Assembly (NCBI RefSeq): GCF_014839835.1 | Contig: NC_071634.1 | Coordinates: 13,126,453-13,190,452 of the forward strand | Length of the DNA stretch: 64,000 bases | DNA from: Dryobates pubescens | Lineage: Eukaryota > Chordata > Aves > Piciformes > Picidae | Reading direction: 5' to 3' | Shown: piece by piece, positions 1 through 12,782 of the stretch | How the letters are laid out: every line of letters starts with the position of its first letter | How positions within the stretch are numbered: position 1 is the stretch's first letter | Notes under the pieces: model-generated | Databases searched by the model: none | What the model was told of the DNA's origin: nothing | What the model saw: only the letters and a program-made list of their open reading frames with translations | Program-made: the position numbers and the translations under genes

Positions 1-725
1 TTTTAATTGCAGATGTCTAGTGGAGGCAATGGGGCTGCTATGCTCTGCCCCATTAAGATTCCTAGCCCTAGGAGTGGGGTGATCTAACTCACTGAAGGGT
101 GAGAAATGTAATGTGCTGTACTGCTTGCCACAAATAGCATTCCATTTCAAAACAGTAATATAGTAGAGCTGTTCCAAGCAGAAAAGATTTAAACTCTGCA
201 TGTTGGTTTTACACTGGTGCCTAGTGACTGGTGGAGGTGCAGAGCAGAGGTGTCTTTAGTTGGGTAATTTCATTGGCTTGGGTAAATGAGATTTGGACTT
301 TGTTTTCTAGCAAACTTAGGCTCAGAATAAATGATACTCATTTGAAATGCCACAGGCCCTATTGGAACTTCACTTTGCATCTCATGCAGACAAAAATTGC
401 ATGCAGAATTAATCCATTGGTACCCCAAAACCTCCCTGAGAGGCGCAGCCCCAGCCCTTACACTGTCATCTGGACATGAGTTGCTCAGCATTGATATGTC
501 CCCATCCTGCAGCCATTCACTTGCTGGGCACCTCCAGATAAGTGCACCAATTGGGAACCACGAAAGCAGCACCCTTTCAAAGCAGACTGCCTGTCCCTCC
601 CTCATTTCCTTAGTAGTGATACCTGAACTTACTGAATTTTAAACACTGATCTCTTTCTTAGCTATTTCTGTATTATAACCCTGGGAACACTTTATGAGCT
701 CTTCTAGTGACCAAGTTGTACATGC
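1..725. other. Gene-free, unrecognised
   Basis: Unique-looking AT-richer DNA. Open frames are short and overlap on both strands. I see no repeat family or exon. Confidence 0.5.
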
Positions 726-744
726 TTGAAGTTAACTGTTAAAT

Positions 745-1057
745 ACAAAGCAACCCCCTCCCCCCTACCCCTCTTCCCTCCCCAAAAAACCCAAACAAAC
801 AAAACCCAAACCAACCAAACACACAAAACCCAAACCAAAACAAAGCAAAATGACAACAACAAAACCCCAACAACAAAATCCCAACAACAAAACCCCAACA
901 ACAAAACCCCAACAAATATAACCCCAGGAACAAAACCCAGCAAATAAACCCCCAACAACAAAACCCAGCAAAGTAAACCCCAACAACAAAACCCAACAAA
1001 ATAAAAGCCCCAAACAACACAAATGAACAAAACCAAACCAAACAATCAAACTATGCA
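745..1057. repeat. A/C-rich low-complexity block with ~14-bp period
   Basis: About 310 bp with almost no G or T on the + strand. The core (about 855-1000) repeats CCCCAACAACAAAA with small changes. Long open frames here are by-products of composition. Confidence 0.9.
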
Positions 1058-1058
1058 A

Positions 1059-4000
1059 AAAACTTCCATGTGTTTTGGCATCATATTTCCATGTAACAAC
1101 TGATTTTTCTCCTCATTTAGAGCCACTGGGCAATGGCACATTTCTGCTTTCCTGGATGAAGCCAGTCCTCATTCACCCCCCTCTGTCTGAGGAGACAATC
1201 AGGCAGATTTGTGGCCTCTTAGAACACACTGAGCCATTTAGAGCTGCTCACTCTCTCAGTATTGAAGCAAGATGAATCCTGGGCAGTTACATTCACATCT
1301 TGGCAATTAAACTGAATTTATCAGGATGTAAATATTGCAGAAAAATCCCAGCATTAAAGGATAATTCTCTTTTTAGCCACAAAGCCATCATTCCTTCCTG
1401 CCAGCACATCAGCTTCTTAGCGGTCCACTGCAGGTGAAGTGTTTTGTTTGATTCCTGGTTCAGATGCTTGTCCTGGGAGCATCTTTGATACTTACTAGAA
1501 CCTGCTGAATCTTAAAACACTTTGGTCAGAGAAAGGGCTTAAAGATGTCACAAGGAAAACCCCTCAGCTGCTTGTCACAAACTTGTCAAGGGTGTGACAA
1601 CTATGAACACGTGCATCTATTACATGGATTCATGGGTTTTATCTGCAAGATGAAACAATGTGTTGTGCAACACATGTCCACAGGTACATATGAAGAGCCA
1701 AGAGACATTTTCTTCCCCTTGGAAATTTCTTTGAGCTGACTGATTCCTTTTTTCTCCTAACCCCTGTTTTAGTTGCTGTGTTGTATCTGTGAGGACTTGA
1801 ATGCCAAACAGCAGTTCCCGGCTCTGCTGCTGCGGGTAGCAGCTCAATCCTACCACAGCTGTGTCTAGACAAAGCCAATAGCAAGAAAATCAATGTTCTG
1901 GTGAAGTGCTAAAATGTGAAATAGTTGCCTAGAATTGTAACTTTAGAGGGATTAAAAATGAGCCTATCACAGGCACCAGTGAGCAACCCTATAAAAATAT
2001 AATCTTCCTTGCAAAAACCCCTGAAACTCTGTTTTCTGTTGAACACTAACACCTCCAAGGCTTGCAGAGCACTTTGCAGTTTCTCCTCTACTTTCACTCT
2101 TGTGTCCCACCTCTAATCTTGAAGGCCCAGTAAGAAAATTAAATGGGCTCAGCTCCTTCCTTTTAAGACTTGTCATCTCAGAGCTCACTTCCCTTTCCTT
2201 CTGACAAGGCTTTAACTGCATCTTCCTCCTTAAGACCCCCTCCCTGTAACATGAGAGCTGAACTGCCAGCTGGTGACTTACTGGCCATTGTGGACTGTGG
2301 GAAACTCTTCAGGTAGTCTCAGAAAAAAAATATTTGATTTTATTTATTATGGCTATAAACCCACTGTGATTGATATTATTTACTGCTTTGCCAATAGCTA
2401 TTTAGTCCTTAGTCACATTCCTATGAGGTAGATAAGCAAATGGAAGTGAGGAAGGCTCAGTTCAGAGTTAGATATAATCAGTGAGAGAGGCCAGGTTCAT
2501 CATTCTGGCCAGTCTTCTCCACAGGCCCCTAGAAAACATGGGGGAAGGAAACATTTCTTGGTTACCAAGAGAGGATCACCAGGAGGAGGAAGCACCATCT
2601 CACGCTTCCATAAAAAGAAGCAGAATGAGATCAGCTGAGAGAACCAGAGCAACACTCTCTGGAGACTCTTTAAAAGTGCTGCTTAATTCCCACAGGCATG
2701 AAGAAACAAGTTACCAGAGATGCCAGTACCTAAAAGATAAACCTAATGCCTGATCACAAAGTCAATGTTAGACTACAGAAACCGAATGATCTCAGCTTGA
2801 GTGTCCCAACCACCCATGAGAGGAGGGGCACCCTGCATTGCACTAGTGGAGGAAGCCCAGGAGAAAGTCCCTGGACCTGTCCTCCAATCCTCAGACCAAA
2901 GATTAGTTTCTCTAAGTTTTTTTGGCCAAGTTTAGCGACCAGCCTCCTTTGGGAGTTGAGCACTTCATGCATTTGAGGCTGCTACTTCTTCCTCCACTTA
3001 GAGGCAGATGCTGCTCCTCCCAAATCCCACACTGAGGGGACTACATGCCAGAAGAAGCACGAGTTTTTCCTCTTCCCTGTGTCTTTACTGGGAAGGAGAC
3101 AATTTAGCCTATCATGCTTTCCAGAGATGATATAATGTTACCACGGGGAGGCTATGCCCCAGGTCCTGTTAGGACTCTGTCACACCACTTCAGCCTGGAG
3201 CACACGCTTGCTCCTTGCTCCATGGTGTACATCGAGCTCCTTCCAGCAGGAGTTTTACAGCAAGCTCACAGTTGCTTTAAATTACCAAACTTGGCAAGTG
3301 GCCGAGGAAAGGAGTGGGAGCTTATTTAGCTGAGACAGACAGTTACAAAACTCAATACAAGAGCATCAAGCTTCAAATAAGCTTTCACAAAGTGCAGGAT
3401 CTGTCCTCACGGCGTTTGATTTGGTTGGAAGGACTCTGAATCGGCAGCAATTACCTGTTGGCTGGGATTTACAACTCTTACACCACCCAGACTGAGCACC
3501 TTGTTTCCCTGAGCACCCCTATGTCATCTACTCGAGCGTGAAGGTAAGCTGCAACTGATTCTGCTGCCTTATTCTGACTGCTCTGAAGTGCACACGGGAG
3601 AGAAACCTTTCAGAAGAATGCAGATTTGTTTTGTCTGGTTTTGGTGGGGTACTTGTTAGAAATTGTTTCTGTTAGAAACTGTCTGTTGCAAGGCTGCAGC
3701 GAAATCTGCTTCTGTATCTTGTCTTGCAAGAGAGGAGTAATCGACTTGGACATTTATGCATATAACATTCCTATCAGAGAGTTGCCAGACAGATTTGGTT
3801 TTAAAATGAAAGAAATTAAGGCCACAGTTTTCTGGAGGGGGGAGGAAATAGATATATTTTTTAATGTCTGCTTTTCACAGGGTGATTAAATTGCCTAAAC
3901 TCTTTTCAAACATTTCCCTCTATTTAGCTGTAATCTCACATTCCATCAACCCAAACCAGAGATTATTGTTTGTGTCCCTCGTGAATGATTCCACCACCAT

Positions 4001-5349
4001 TCCAAATCTTCACTTTAACTTTTGTTGCTCTGGTTTCATAGAAACTTGTTTAGGAAAAAAAAAGATAATAATAATAACAACAACAATAATAATAATAATA
4101 ACTCTGTAAGCACCAAATAAATCATTTTGCTTCAGGGTTGTGCTGTTGCAAATGCAAGCCCCATCATTTAACTTATGAAACTCTCACAAACATAGCCATC
4201 TGTTGCTTTGTTGGGGGGCTGCTTCTGTTTGGTTGGGGGGGGTTCTTCAAGATCATTTCACTTTCTGTGCTTCCACTGCTACCAGCAGTATGCTTCACGC
4301 CTATGTGCAGGGTGGGGAGAGAATGTGTGTTGTCAAACAGAAATGAAATGTGGAGTGTAAGTGATTAAACACAAGCTAGGGCTGGGTAGGTGAGATTCTA
4401 AATGGATTAGCAGCTTCTTGATCCCTTTCTTCCTCTGGTTCTCTGCTTACCATTACCCAGGCGAGGCTGAGGCGAGGCTTGCCTGTGTGCCAGCTGCCCA
4501 AAACCTGATACTCACAATGGTGGCTCATCTCTCTATCCCACTGGCTTTCAAGGAAATGATTTAGCTCTCCAGGCTGAAGTTTTGGGAAAACATGGGTGTG
4601 AGCACAGCGTTACCCATGGCCCTCAAAGCTGTGCAAGCTCTGGAAATCCGCTGGCAGCAACCTGCTTCAGAAATAGCACAACTACCATGTTAGATAGCAT
4701 GCTGCATTAAAGAGGCAGCAAATCTCTTCCTATAGTGCCTGCTCCCTTTTTCCCCTGGCTTGTGACCACTTCAGCTGTGCTACTGGAGCAGATTGTCCCT
4801 GATGGGAGTTCAGGGCTGTCATTCTTCCTGATGCTGTGTCCCCATGGGCCATGCTTTGCCTCAGTAATGCATTTGAGATTGGGAAGCTCACCATCACCGA
4901 CCTCACTGTGCTCTGGAAAGGTAGAACTAGGGACATCTCCATCAGGTGTCACCTGGGTGAGGATTACATGGCATGGGGATTGGCAAGTGTATTCCTTTCT
5001 CTTAGTGGTTGCCTATTCTTTGTCCTTTCTCCACTACTCCACTGGTCTGAGAGAGTGGAGGTGGTGGAGGGTGGGTTCATTGCTTAATGACACAGGAGAC
5101 AGGATTGTTTATGAAATGGACTCTCTCAGCCACAGGAACTGCTTCTGGCTCAATATCAAGAACAGGGAACGATGCAAACAAAGAACAGAGTGTCTGTATT
5201 GCTCCATCCCTCCATCATCTCTACACTTCACTGTGGTGATGTCAGTCACGGTGGCAAGGTGAGGAAGTAGATGGAAACCATATATGAGCAGTGCCCTGAA
5301 GGCTGGATTTGAGTGCCTGCAGTGGCAGGTCCTTTGTCCCATTAACCGG
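1059..5349. other. Gene-free, mostly unrecognised
   Basis: Apart from the trinucleotide run at 4064, nothing repetitive stands out. A strong splice-donor match (AAG/GTAAGC at 3541-3549) ends a mildly CpG-containing stretch (about 3400-3543) that could be an untranslated exon. A 175-codon open frame at 4735-5262 has no familiar motif and looks like chance. Confidence 0.45.
4064..4102. repeat. (AAT/AAC)n microsatellite
   Basis: Trinucleotide run of AAT with a short AAC interlude. Confidence 0.9.
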
Positions 5350-5450
5350 ATGGGACACTTGGTGCCATGGTTTAGTTGATCAGATGGTGTTGGGTGATAG
5401 GTTGGACTCGATGATCTCAAAGGTCTTTTGCAACCTGGTTAATTCTAATT
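5350..5450 (+). mobile_element. CR1 LINE 3' fragment
   Basis: About 100 bp: the CACTTGGTGCC through GGTTAATTCTA section of the pentamer-tailed CR1 group (GTTGATTAGATGGTGTTGGG type). The tail stops at a single degenerate pentamer. Confidence 0.85.
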
Positions 5451-5481
5451 TGACACTGAACAACTGTGATAATGATGATAT

Positions 5482-5532
5482 TTAGGGTCCCTTCCAGCCC
5501 AAACCATGCCATGATCTATGAATTTTTGATTC
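5482..5532 (+). mobile_element. CR1-like 3' tail remnant
   Basis: About 50 bp resembling the final CR1 segment (GGTCCCTTCCAGCCC, then ATGATCTATGA). It is short and diverged. Confidence 0.5.
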
Positions 5533-8500
5533 TCCATGACTTGTCCATTAGAGGTCTGTCCTATGCACTGGTAAGCCTAATTTCAGAGTCCTTAGACAGT
5601 TGCTGGAGCAACATTATGCATATTGTCATTGCATGATCAAATAACATCCATCTTACTCAAAGCACACATTGTAGATGACAAAATGGCAATTCAGATTGAC
5701 TAGGAAAACTTAACCTCCCAGGGGAATCAGAATCATAAGGTTGCAAGCTTTTATACAAATAACAGGCATCTAAGAAAAAAATCCAGCTTTCTGAGTCCTA
5801 GGGGTTGCTTGTCAGAGATACAAGGCAGGTCAAATTCCATATTATCTGCAAGAGTGGATTCTTTCTTAGTCAAAAGGACAGCAAAATAATTATGTGATTT
5901 TCTTGGCAGTGAAACCTAGAGGGTTTGAAGCCTTGTCTTTGTGATCATACCTGGAAAAATAAAGGCTGCAAGTGAGATAATTACTGGCCAGATTTACATT
6001 TTAGTTACAGGCATTGGACTGCAACTGTCAGCAAAAGGTATTCATTTCTGCTCACAGACTGTCTACAGGAAGAGGGGCAGAGCAGTAGTGTAGTTCCTCT
6101 GGTGGGCTGAAGAAGAAATTTAGCTTACTCTGATTTCCCAATGGTGAAATAAATTATTTGGGTTCTTCAAAAATTAGGATTCACTTTGCATCTTGCAAAA
6201 GCAGTGTGAATGTGTTCCCAGGTGTCCAGCTTCACCTGACACCATGCCGAGACTCAGCTGATGTTGAATGCAGACGGGAAAGCTCAAAGTAGTGAAAGAA
6301 CTACAGAGAATCTGACTCAAGTCTTCAAAGATAATTTGCATCTCTTGGGCAGAGGAGGGACTCAGGACCAGTCCACATCTTTTTGTGAGGTGTATGCCTT
6401 AGGAAGGACAGAGCTGCTCAATATAAAAGCAGTTCTTATCACAGAAGATAGTGGGGACCATTTTTGAAGTGGAAGAATACAACGTGCCTAATGGGAAAAA
6501 GAGCCTGGCAGTTAGACAGTTATAAAGTGATCCAGAGGGAAAGAGGGGAAAAGTCTCACTGCCTGGGCTGTTCCCCTTAGTCTTGGAAAACCTAGAAGAA
6601 ATCTGTAGGGAGCAACTTTTCCTAGGCCGAGAGATGTGAGTCCATATGTTGTGCTGGCTTAAATGTATTGGCTCATCTTCAGTCTATCTACTGGATTTGT
6701 CTTGCTCATCTGTATATTGCATCTCTCAGACCCAAATGAGGTGCTGTCTACAGAAGTGGAGGCCAAAACTCAAAGAAGTTTTAATGGAGGTAGTTGACTC
6801 TGTTTGGACTCCACCAGGCCACTCAGCCTACTTTCAACATATACTCTTACCTCCTCCTTTGGAGAGACCTCAAACACAAAGCAAGACACCCTGCAACAAA
6901 CAGGAACATCTGGCAGGAGTCTGAGGTTAAAGCTGGGGAAGGAAAGGAACTGTTCAGTAAGGGGATGGGTGCGTGCACTCTGGTTTATTTCTTGCAGGTT
7001 TTACTACATTCTTTCAATGAAGATATTTTTCTTTTGGGTGAAAAACAAGAGCGGAGGGGGTATTAATAACTGAGGTGGGACCTGAAACACAGCTTTAGAA
7101 ATGTGCAGTAAAAACAGGGAGTGACAATGCTATAAAAAACCAAGGAGGGCTTGAAGGGCAGAGCTGGAGAGGTGTGTGTCCAGCCTGCTCACCCCACCTC
7201 CTTCCATTGGTCCGATGGGCCTTGTGGCTGGGTCCAGGCCAGTGCGGAATTCCCATCACTGCAGCACAGGGGAATCTGATCTGTGAGCTGCTGAGAAAGG
7301 GACCTCCCCCTTTATAAAAACAACCCCAAACCTTTGGAAAAAAATAAGTCTGATTTATATATTTTTTTCTGGATTTGTCCAGGAAAACTCTCCCTTTTCT
7401 TGGAGGGAGATGTTCCTGTGCTGGAACATGCGTCTGCTATTCTCACTAGCACTTACAACTCAGGACCAAAAGTCTTTTCCCTTTTCAGCAGTCCATAAAA
7501 ACTTGATGTAATGCCAGCATTGCTAGCCCCACACTGATGTTTCTGTACAGGGCTTGCCTGCTGCATTTCAGCACACCTGGGGATGGAGCCCACCCCCCTA
7601 GCACATCCCAGACTGCTGTTTCCAGTCCTTTTTCACTTAACAATGGAAGTGACTCTTTTGGGACTTAGCTGGGAAACACTTCAGTTACTCTTTGCATCCT
7701 TTGCTTATTCTAGACATCAAGTTGGTATTTATTTTACAGACCAGTTGGCTCCTTTGAGTCTTTATGAGCTTCAGCTCTGCATGGATGTACTCTGAAAGTT
7801 GTCTTCCAGAGCCTGTTCTTTTGAGGTTCCAAAACCTGAGAACACTTTTGGTCATAGCTCTGTGTTAGCAACCATCCGAGTCCAACATATTTTTACTTGT
7901 CTCCAACTTGTCTTTAGCTCCTCTACACTCTTCCTCTTGTAAGTTACTAGTCTGGTATCCTCCTTCTCATAATCCTTCCATTGTCCTGACATGTCCTTAC
8001 TACCCCTTGAGCTCCCCCTTTACAAACTCCTCACAGTGGGTTTCTGGATGGGCCCTGCTGGCAGCCATTCAGCCCTGAACTGACAGCAGTCGATGAGCCA
8101 TCCTGCAGCCCCTGCTCAAATGATTATATGAAAAGACTCTCCAGCTTCTTGAGAGCTGATTTCCCAGCGGCTGGAGAAAGACCAAGGCTGTTTTTTCCTC
8201 TCTTCAGTTGCTGCTTCTGTTATTTAGTGCAGATATTCTGGGTAGGAAGTGGTGATACATGTTTGCAGATGACCCCTGAGCAACAGCTTCGAGGTGGGGC
8301 AGGGAGCAATTATTCCAGGGAGAGGTAATTATTTTGGGTGTGGAAGCAGGATGGTCTAAACTCCAGCAAAGTAGTTTACATAAAGACCTGGAGTCTAGAT
8401 CACAGCTCCTTCTTCCTGGAAGAAGGGAATTTTGACCTCTCTTCTCAGCTTGGATAAAAGGACAAGAAAAAAAAAAACAAAATAGAAAGAAAAAACCTCT

Positions 8501-8693
8501 TTCCTGATTCAACTTCAGCAGCAGCAGCTTCAGCAGCAGCTTCATCATCAACTTCATCATATATCCAAGTGTCCTTTCTGGGAGTAGAAAGATGAAGTAA
8601 AATGAGCAGTCAGGAAGAAGGAAGCTTAAGCAGGATGGACAGTACCAGCAGTCACAGCTGCTGTCAAATAGGTTGTCCTGCTACTTCTCAGGG
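5533..8693. other. Gene-free, unrecognised
   Basis: Unique-looking DNA with a small (CAGCAGCTT)-like stretch at about 8515-8562 and A-rich tracts near 8467. No exon is supported. Confidence 0.5.
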
Positions 8694-8883
8694 AGAGTTG
8701 AGAGTTGATAGCCATTGGAATGTGCTGCCCAGGGAGGTGGTGGAGTCACCGTCCCTGGAAGTGTTCAAGAGGGGATTGGATGTGGCACTTGGTGCCATGG
8801 TTTAGTAGTCATGAGGTGTTGGGTGACAGGTTGGACTTGATGATCTTTGGGGTCCTTTCCAACCTTGTTGATTCTATGATTCT
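8694..8883 (+). mobile_element. CR1 LINE 3' fragment (ATTCTATG-tailed group)
   Basis: About 190 bp from the CATTGGAATGTGCTGCCC segment to GATTCTATGATTCT. It belongs to the group with AGTCATGAGGTGTTGGGTGA. Confidence 0.9.
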
Positions 8884-10936
8884 CCCCTTTCTTCTGCACC
8901 CCCAGATATAACAGATGCTCTCTACCCAGGCCCCTAGATCTCAGGAGAGCTTTCCTTCACGCTCAGGTCCGCGGATGTGTGGTGGGTATTTTCTAGCTTC
9001 TCCAGAAGGGCTGCATTTCACTGCATTTCACGTTTTACAGCTGGCTTGTGCTGCTTTACATTGGAACGGGATTTTGGAGGCTGCACTGGAGGTTGCCTTC
9101 AGCTGGAGAATTTCCTCTGCAGGGTTTCCTCGGATGGCTCCCTGCATACTCACACACATCAGTCCTGGTTTCTTGGACGGAAATACATGTCACAACTCGG
9201 GTTTCTTGCTCTGATAGATCAAATAGATCACTGGAAAAATCTTGGTTAAATACCTGTGATCCTCAAACACAGCTAGAGAAAATATTCAGGCAGAAAAAGA
9301 AGACACCTTGGGAACTGGAACCGTTGAAATTTGCCCCTCATTTTGATTCCTCCCTTTCTGCAGGCATGCTCAGCCCTTGCAGGTCAGGGATGTTGTCAGA
9401 GTTTTGATTGCCAAAGGCTGAAAATAAATAAAAATCTGAGTGGTGTATGCAAAACATCTGCTTCTGCAGCCCAATAGGACACATATGAAAACCCTCCAGT
9501 GATATCCAGGCCACTCTGCAGTCAAAACAACCCTCAGGGTTCCCTTCGGGGGGGGCTGCAGGGGAGTGAACAGACCACATCTGACATCTGTGCAGCTCCA
9601 TGGATGCACAAAGTGTATTTGGATTGCTGCTTCTGGCAGGATTTAGCCCCAGCTTTCTGCTCCTTCAGATAATGGCTTGTAGTCAGCAGGGTTGTTTCCC
9701 TACATCCTACAGGAGATGAAAGCCTGTGTCGTGCTTTTTGACATGGTGTATCTCATGGCTGTTTCCAACCTGTCTTGGCAGTCAGGAAGTTATGTCACCA
9801 GGGTTGGGAAAATCTGTTTCCTCAGTTAGAACATTTTCTTCATCAGAATGCGTGGCTGCACCACTTACTGCCATCATTGCTCAAGCCTGAGCAACCTCTG
9901 CAGTGACTCTGGCACAAGGTTTGGATTCCTTGACATTAAGACCTGATGATCCCACAGCAGAAAGAGTTTTGCTTGCACAGAAGAACTGCCAAGACACCCT
10001 TAAAAGGAAGACTGTGCTTGAGTGCACGCTGCTGGAGATGCTTGCCACTGCTCTGACCTCTTCAGAATCCATCCTGAGCAAGCCCAGGAGAAGCCATGCA
10101 GCTTCCCTGCCCCTCTGAGCCCTCATGCAGAAGGGGGAGGGCCTGATCCTTCCAGTCCCCATGGGCAGAGGTCAGCAGGACCATGCCCTGGTACCAAATC
10201 CCGCCCAGTGCTGGCTGCCTGGCTGTATGTGCCTCCCCTCCAGCCTGTCGGCGGAAGCAGATGTTTCTAATTTATCACTAAAATCAAACAACTTAATCCC
10301 TCAAATATGCAGTGGTGGGGGGTGAGGAGGGGCCCTTCCACTTAAAGCTGATTTAACATTTGGATAATTAAGGTTAATTTGTCCATGAATGAAGCAAATA
10401 TGTGTCAGACATATGTGTCAGCATTCTCCTCCCTCTAATCTTTGCTGGCTCTGGATGTCCAAAAGCTTTTCAACCTGAGGCAACAGGACATGTCCCTCTT
10501 TCTCTGGCCAGAAGTGGCTGGCACTGCTTCCACTCACCTGCAACTCTAATAATTACCTATTTGGGGCTCAGAACATTATCTATTCGTAACAGACATTGCA
10601 GCCCTCTGCTGCAGAGGTGTTGCAGGCAGGCCTGGGCGGCAGCTCCAGCACACACCACCTCACTTTTGAAGATGTCATTCCACCCTGGCTGCCTGAGAGT
10701 GAAGGCTGAGCACAGCATGGAGCATGGGTGAGGCCACTCTCAACACCAGAGGCAGGGCCATGCGGAGAGCTTCCGCAGGAACTGTGTTTAAGTCACTCAA
10801 CCAAACGGCTGCAGGTGCGGAAGGGAAGGGGCTGGAGTCCAAACCAATTTCAGATATGACTGAGAAAATGATTGGGTCATGTCAGTGCTGGAGGACACAG
10901 TTAACCTCAAAGCTTCACATGCACGGGAGAACAGGT
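8884..10936. other. Gene-free, unrecognised
   Basis: No CR1 or simple repeat of note. The open frames overlap each other on both strands without family resemblance. Confidence 0.5.
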
Positions 10937-11006
10937 CTTAAGAGGAATGGCCAAGGGAACTGGGGTTGTTTAGTCTGGAGGAGAGGAGGCTGAGGGGAGA
11001 CCCTAT
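10937..11006 (+). mobile_element. CR1 LINE internal fragment
   Basis: About 70 bp of the GGTTGTTTAGTCTGGAGGAG region, ending abruptly where an opposite-strand CR1 begins. Confidence 0.75.
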
Positions 11007-11207
11007 CATAGAATAGAATCATAGAATCAATAAGGTTGGAAGAGACCTCAAAGATCATCAAGTCCAACCTGTCACCCAACACCTCATGACTACTAAACCA
11101 TGGCACCAAGTGCCACATCCAATCCCCTCTTGAACACCTCCAGGGACGGTGACTCCACCACCTCCCTGGGCAGCACATTCCAATGGCTAACAACTCTCTC
11201 AGTGAAA
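11007..11207 (-). mobile_element. CR1 LINE 3' fragment (ATTCTATG-tailed group)
   Basis: About 200 bp on the - strand, tail to head from CATAGAATAGAATCATAG to the CAATGGCTAACAACTCTC segment. It abuts the plus-strand fragment before it. Confidence 0.9.
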
Positions 11208-12017
11208 ATGGAAGATCACACAGCTCCTCAAAGTGCTACAGACATTTGTAGCTGAGCTTGAAATTTGCTTTTGACAGGTTTTAATGGTATGTGTTGTTGA
11301 TGTTCCTAAATTATACAGCTCAGTGAAGCATTCAAAAACAAATGCTCAGCCCCCATGGGGTATGTTAAAAGGCCTAAGGATAAGCTTTGATGTGAATATA
11401 AAGCCATGATAGCTGTCAGGTCCTCAGTCTTCTTCCAGTGGCACCCTCATGGCTAGAAAGGGAATATATATGATATTGAACATGTCTGAGCCAAAACTTC
11501 AGCTGGTGTAAATTAATTATTCTGCCTTTGCAATCAGTGATTTAGATCAGTCCAGTATCTGATCATTCAGATGTCAAGACTGAGAAGTTATATGGGCAAG
11601 ATATTACTCGTTGCAGGTTTGGAAAGGAGGCTTTCTTTGTATGCACATAAATGACACATTAAAATAAGTTGCACATTAAAAAGTCACAATTCTTCCTTTT
11701 TAATGTACACTTTGAAGCATGAACGGGAACTTGCAGCTTGGGAATTCTTGCCCCTTATTTACTGGTGTCTGTACTAGCTGAGACCACTCAAACAAGTGCA
11801 GATAGCATCTCACCTTAGGTGAGATATTGCTGCAGTCCTAATTTGGCTGGCTTGGCAAGTCTGAGCAGATATGCAGCACAGTGTCCAGCACAGGGGTTGG
11901 CAGTATTAGACATCCACATAGAGAATGCTAAACTGGATCACTCCAAGAAGAAGCATCAATCTAGCAAAAATTTGTGACCTATGTTATACTGGTTTTGTTT
12001 TCCTCAGAAGTGATACA
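11208..12017. other. Gene-free, unrecognised
   Basis: Unique-looking AT-richer spacer between CR1 copies. I see nothing in it. Confidence 0.5.
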
Positions 12018-12740
12018 GGCTGGGCAGTGACTGGAAAGCAGCAGCCCTGAGGAGAGGGACTTGGGGGTGCTGGTGGATGAGAAGTTCAACATGAGCTCTC
12101 AATATGCACTTGCAGCCCAGAATGCCAATCAGATCCTGGGCTGCATCAAGAGAAGTGTGGCCAGCAGGGCAAGGGAGGTGATTCTCCCCCTCTACTCAGC
12201 TCTGGTGAGACCCCACCCGGAGTACTGCATCCAGTTCTGGAGCCCCTATTACAAGAGGGATATGGACGTGCTGGAAGGTGTCCAGAGAAGGGCCATGAGG
12301 ATGATCAGAGGGATGGAGCTGCTCTGCTATGAGGACAGACTGAAGGAGCTGGGGCTGTTCAGTCTGGAGAAAAGAAGGCTCCAAGGTGACCTAATTGTGG
12401 CCTTCCAGTATCTGAAAGGGGCCTCCAAGAAGGCTAGGGAGGGACTGCTCAGGATCTCAGGTAGTGATAGGACTAGGGGGAATGGAATGAAGCTGGAGGT
12501 GGGGAGATTCAGACTGGACATGAGGAAGAAGTTCTTCACCGTGAGAGTAGTGAAGCCCTGGAATGGGTTGTCCAGGGAGCTGGTTGAAGCCCCGTCCCTG
12601 GAGGTGTTTAAGACCAGGCTGGAAGAGGCTGTGGCCAGCCTGATCTAGTGTGGGGTGTCCCTGCCCATGGCAGGGGGGGTTGGAACTAGATGATCCTTGT
12701 GGTCTCTTCCAACCCTGACTGATTCTATGATTCTATGATA
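12018..12740 (+). mobile_element. CR1 LINE, longest plus-strand copy, with open ORF2 C-terminus
   Basis: About 720 bp, 5'-truncated. The frame from about 12031 to the stop at 12646-12648 is open and encodes the end of the CR1 reverse-transcriptase polyprotein (for example [16 protein letters not shown], then [12 protein letters not shown] and [13 protein letters not shown]). The 3' UTR ends in ATTCTATG repeats. It is the older-type group with GATGATCCTTGTGGTCTCTTCC. Confidence 0.92.
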
Positions 12741-12761
12741 CATTGTTCTATGTGCCATTTA

Positions 12762-12782
12762 TACATATATATATATATATAT
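12762..12782. repeat. (AT)n microsatellite
   Basis: Short AT dinucleotide run 20 bp after the end of a CR1 copy. Confidence 0.85.

Noticed and set aside
4735-5262. 175-codon open frame
   Set aside because: No recognisable domain, a competing frame on the same strand, and a CR1 fragment shortly after. Length alone is not convincing.
12061-12648. 195-codon open frame as a host gene
   Set aside because: The protein is the C-terminal part of the CR1 LINE polyprotein, and the DNA continues into a CR1 3' UTR.
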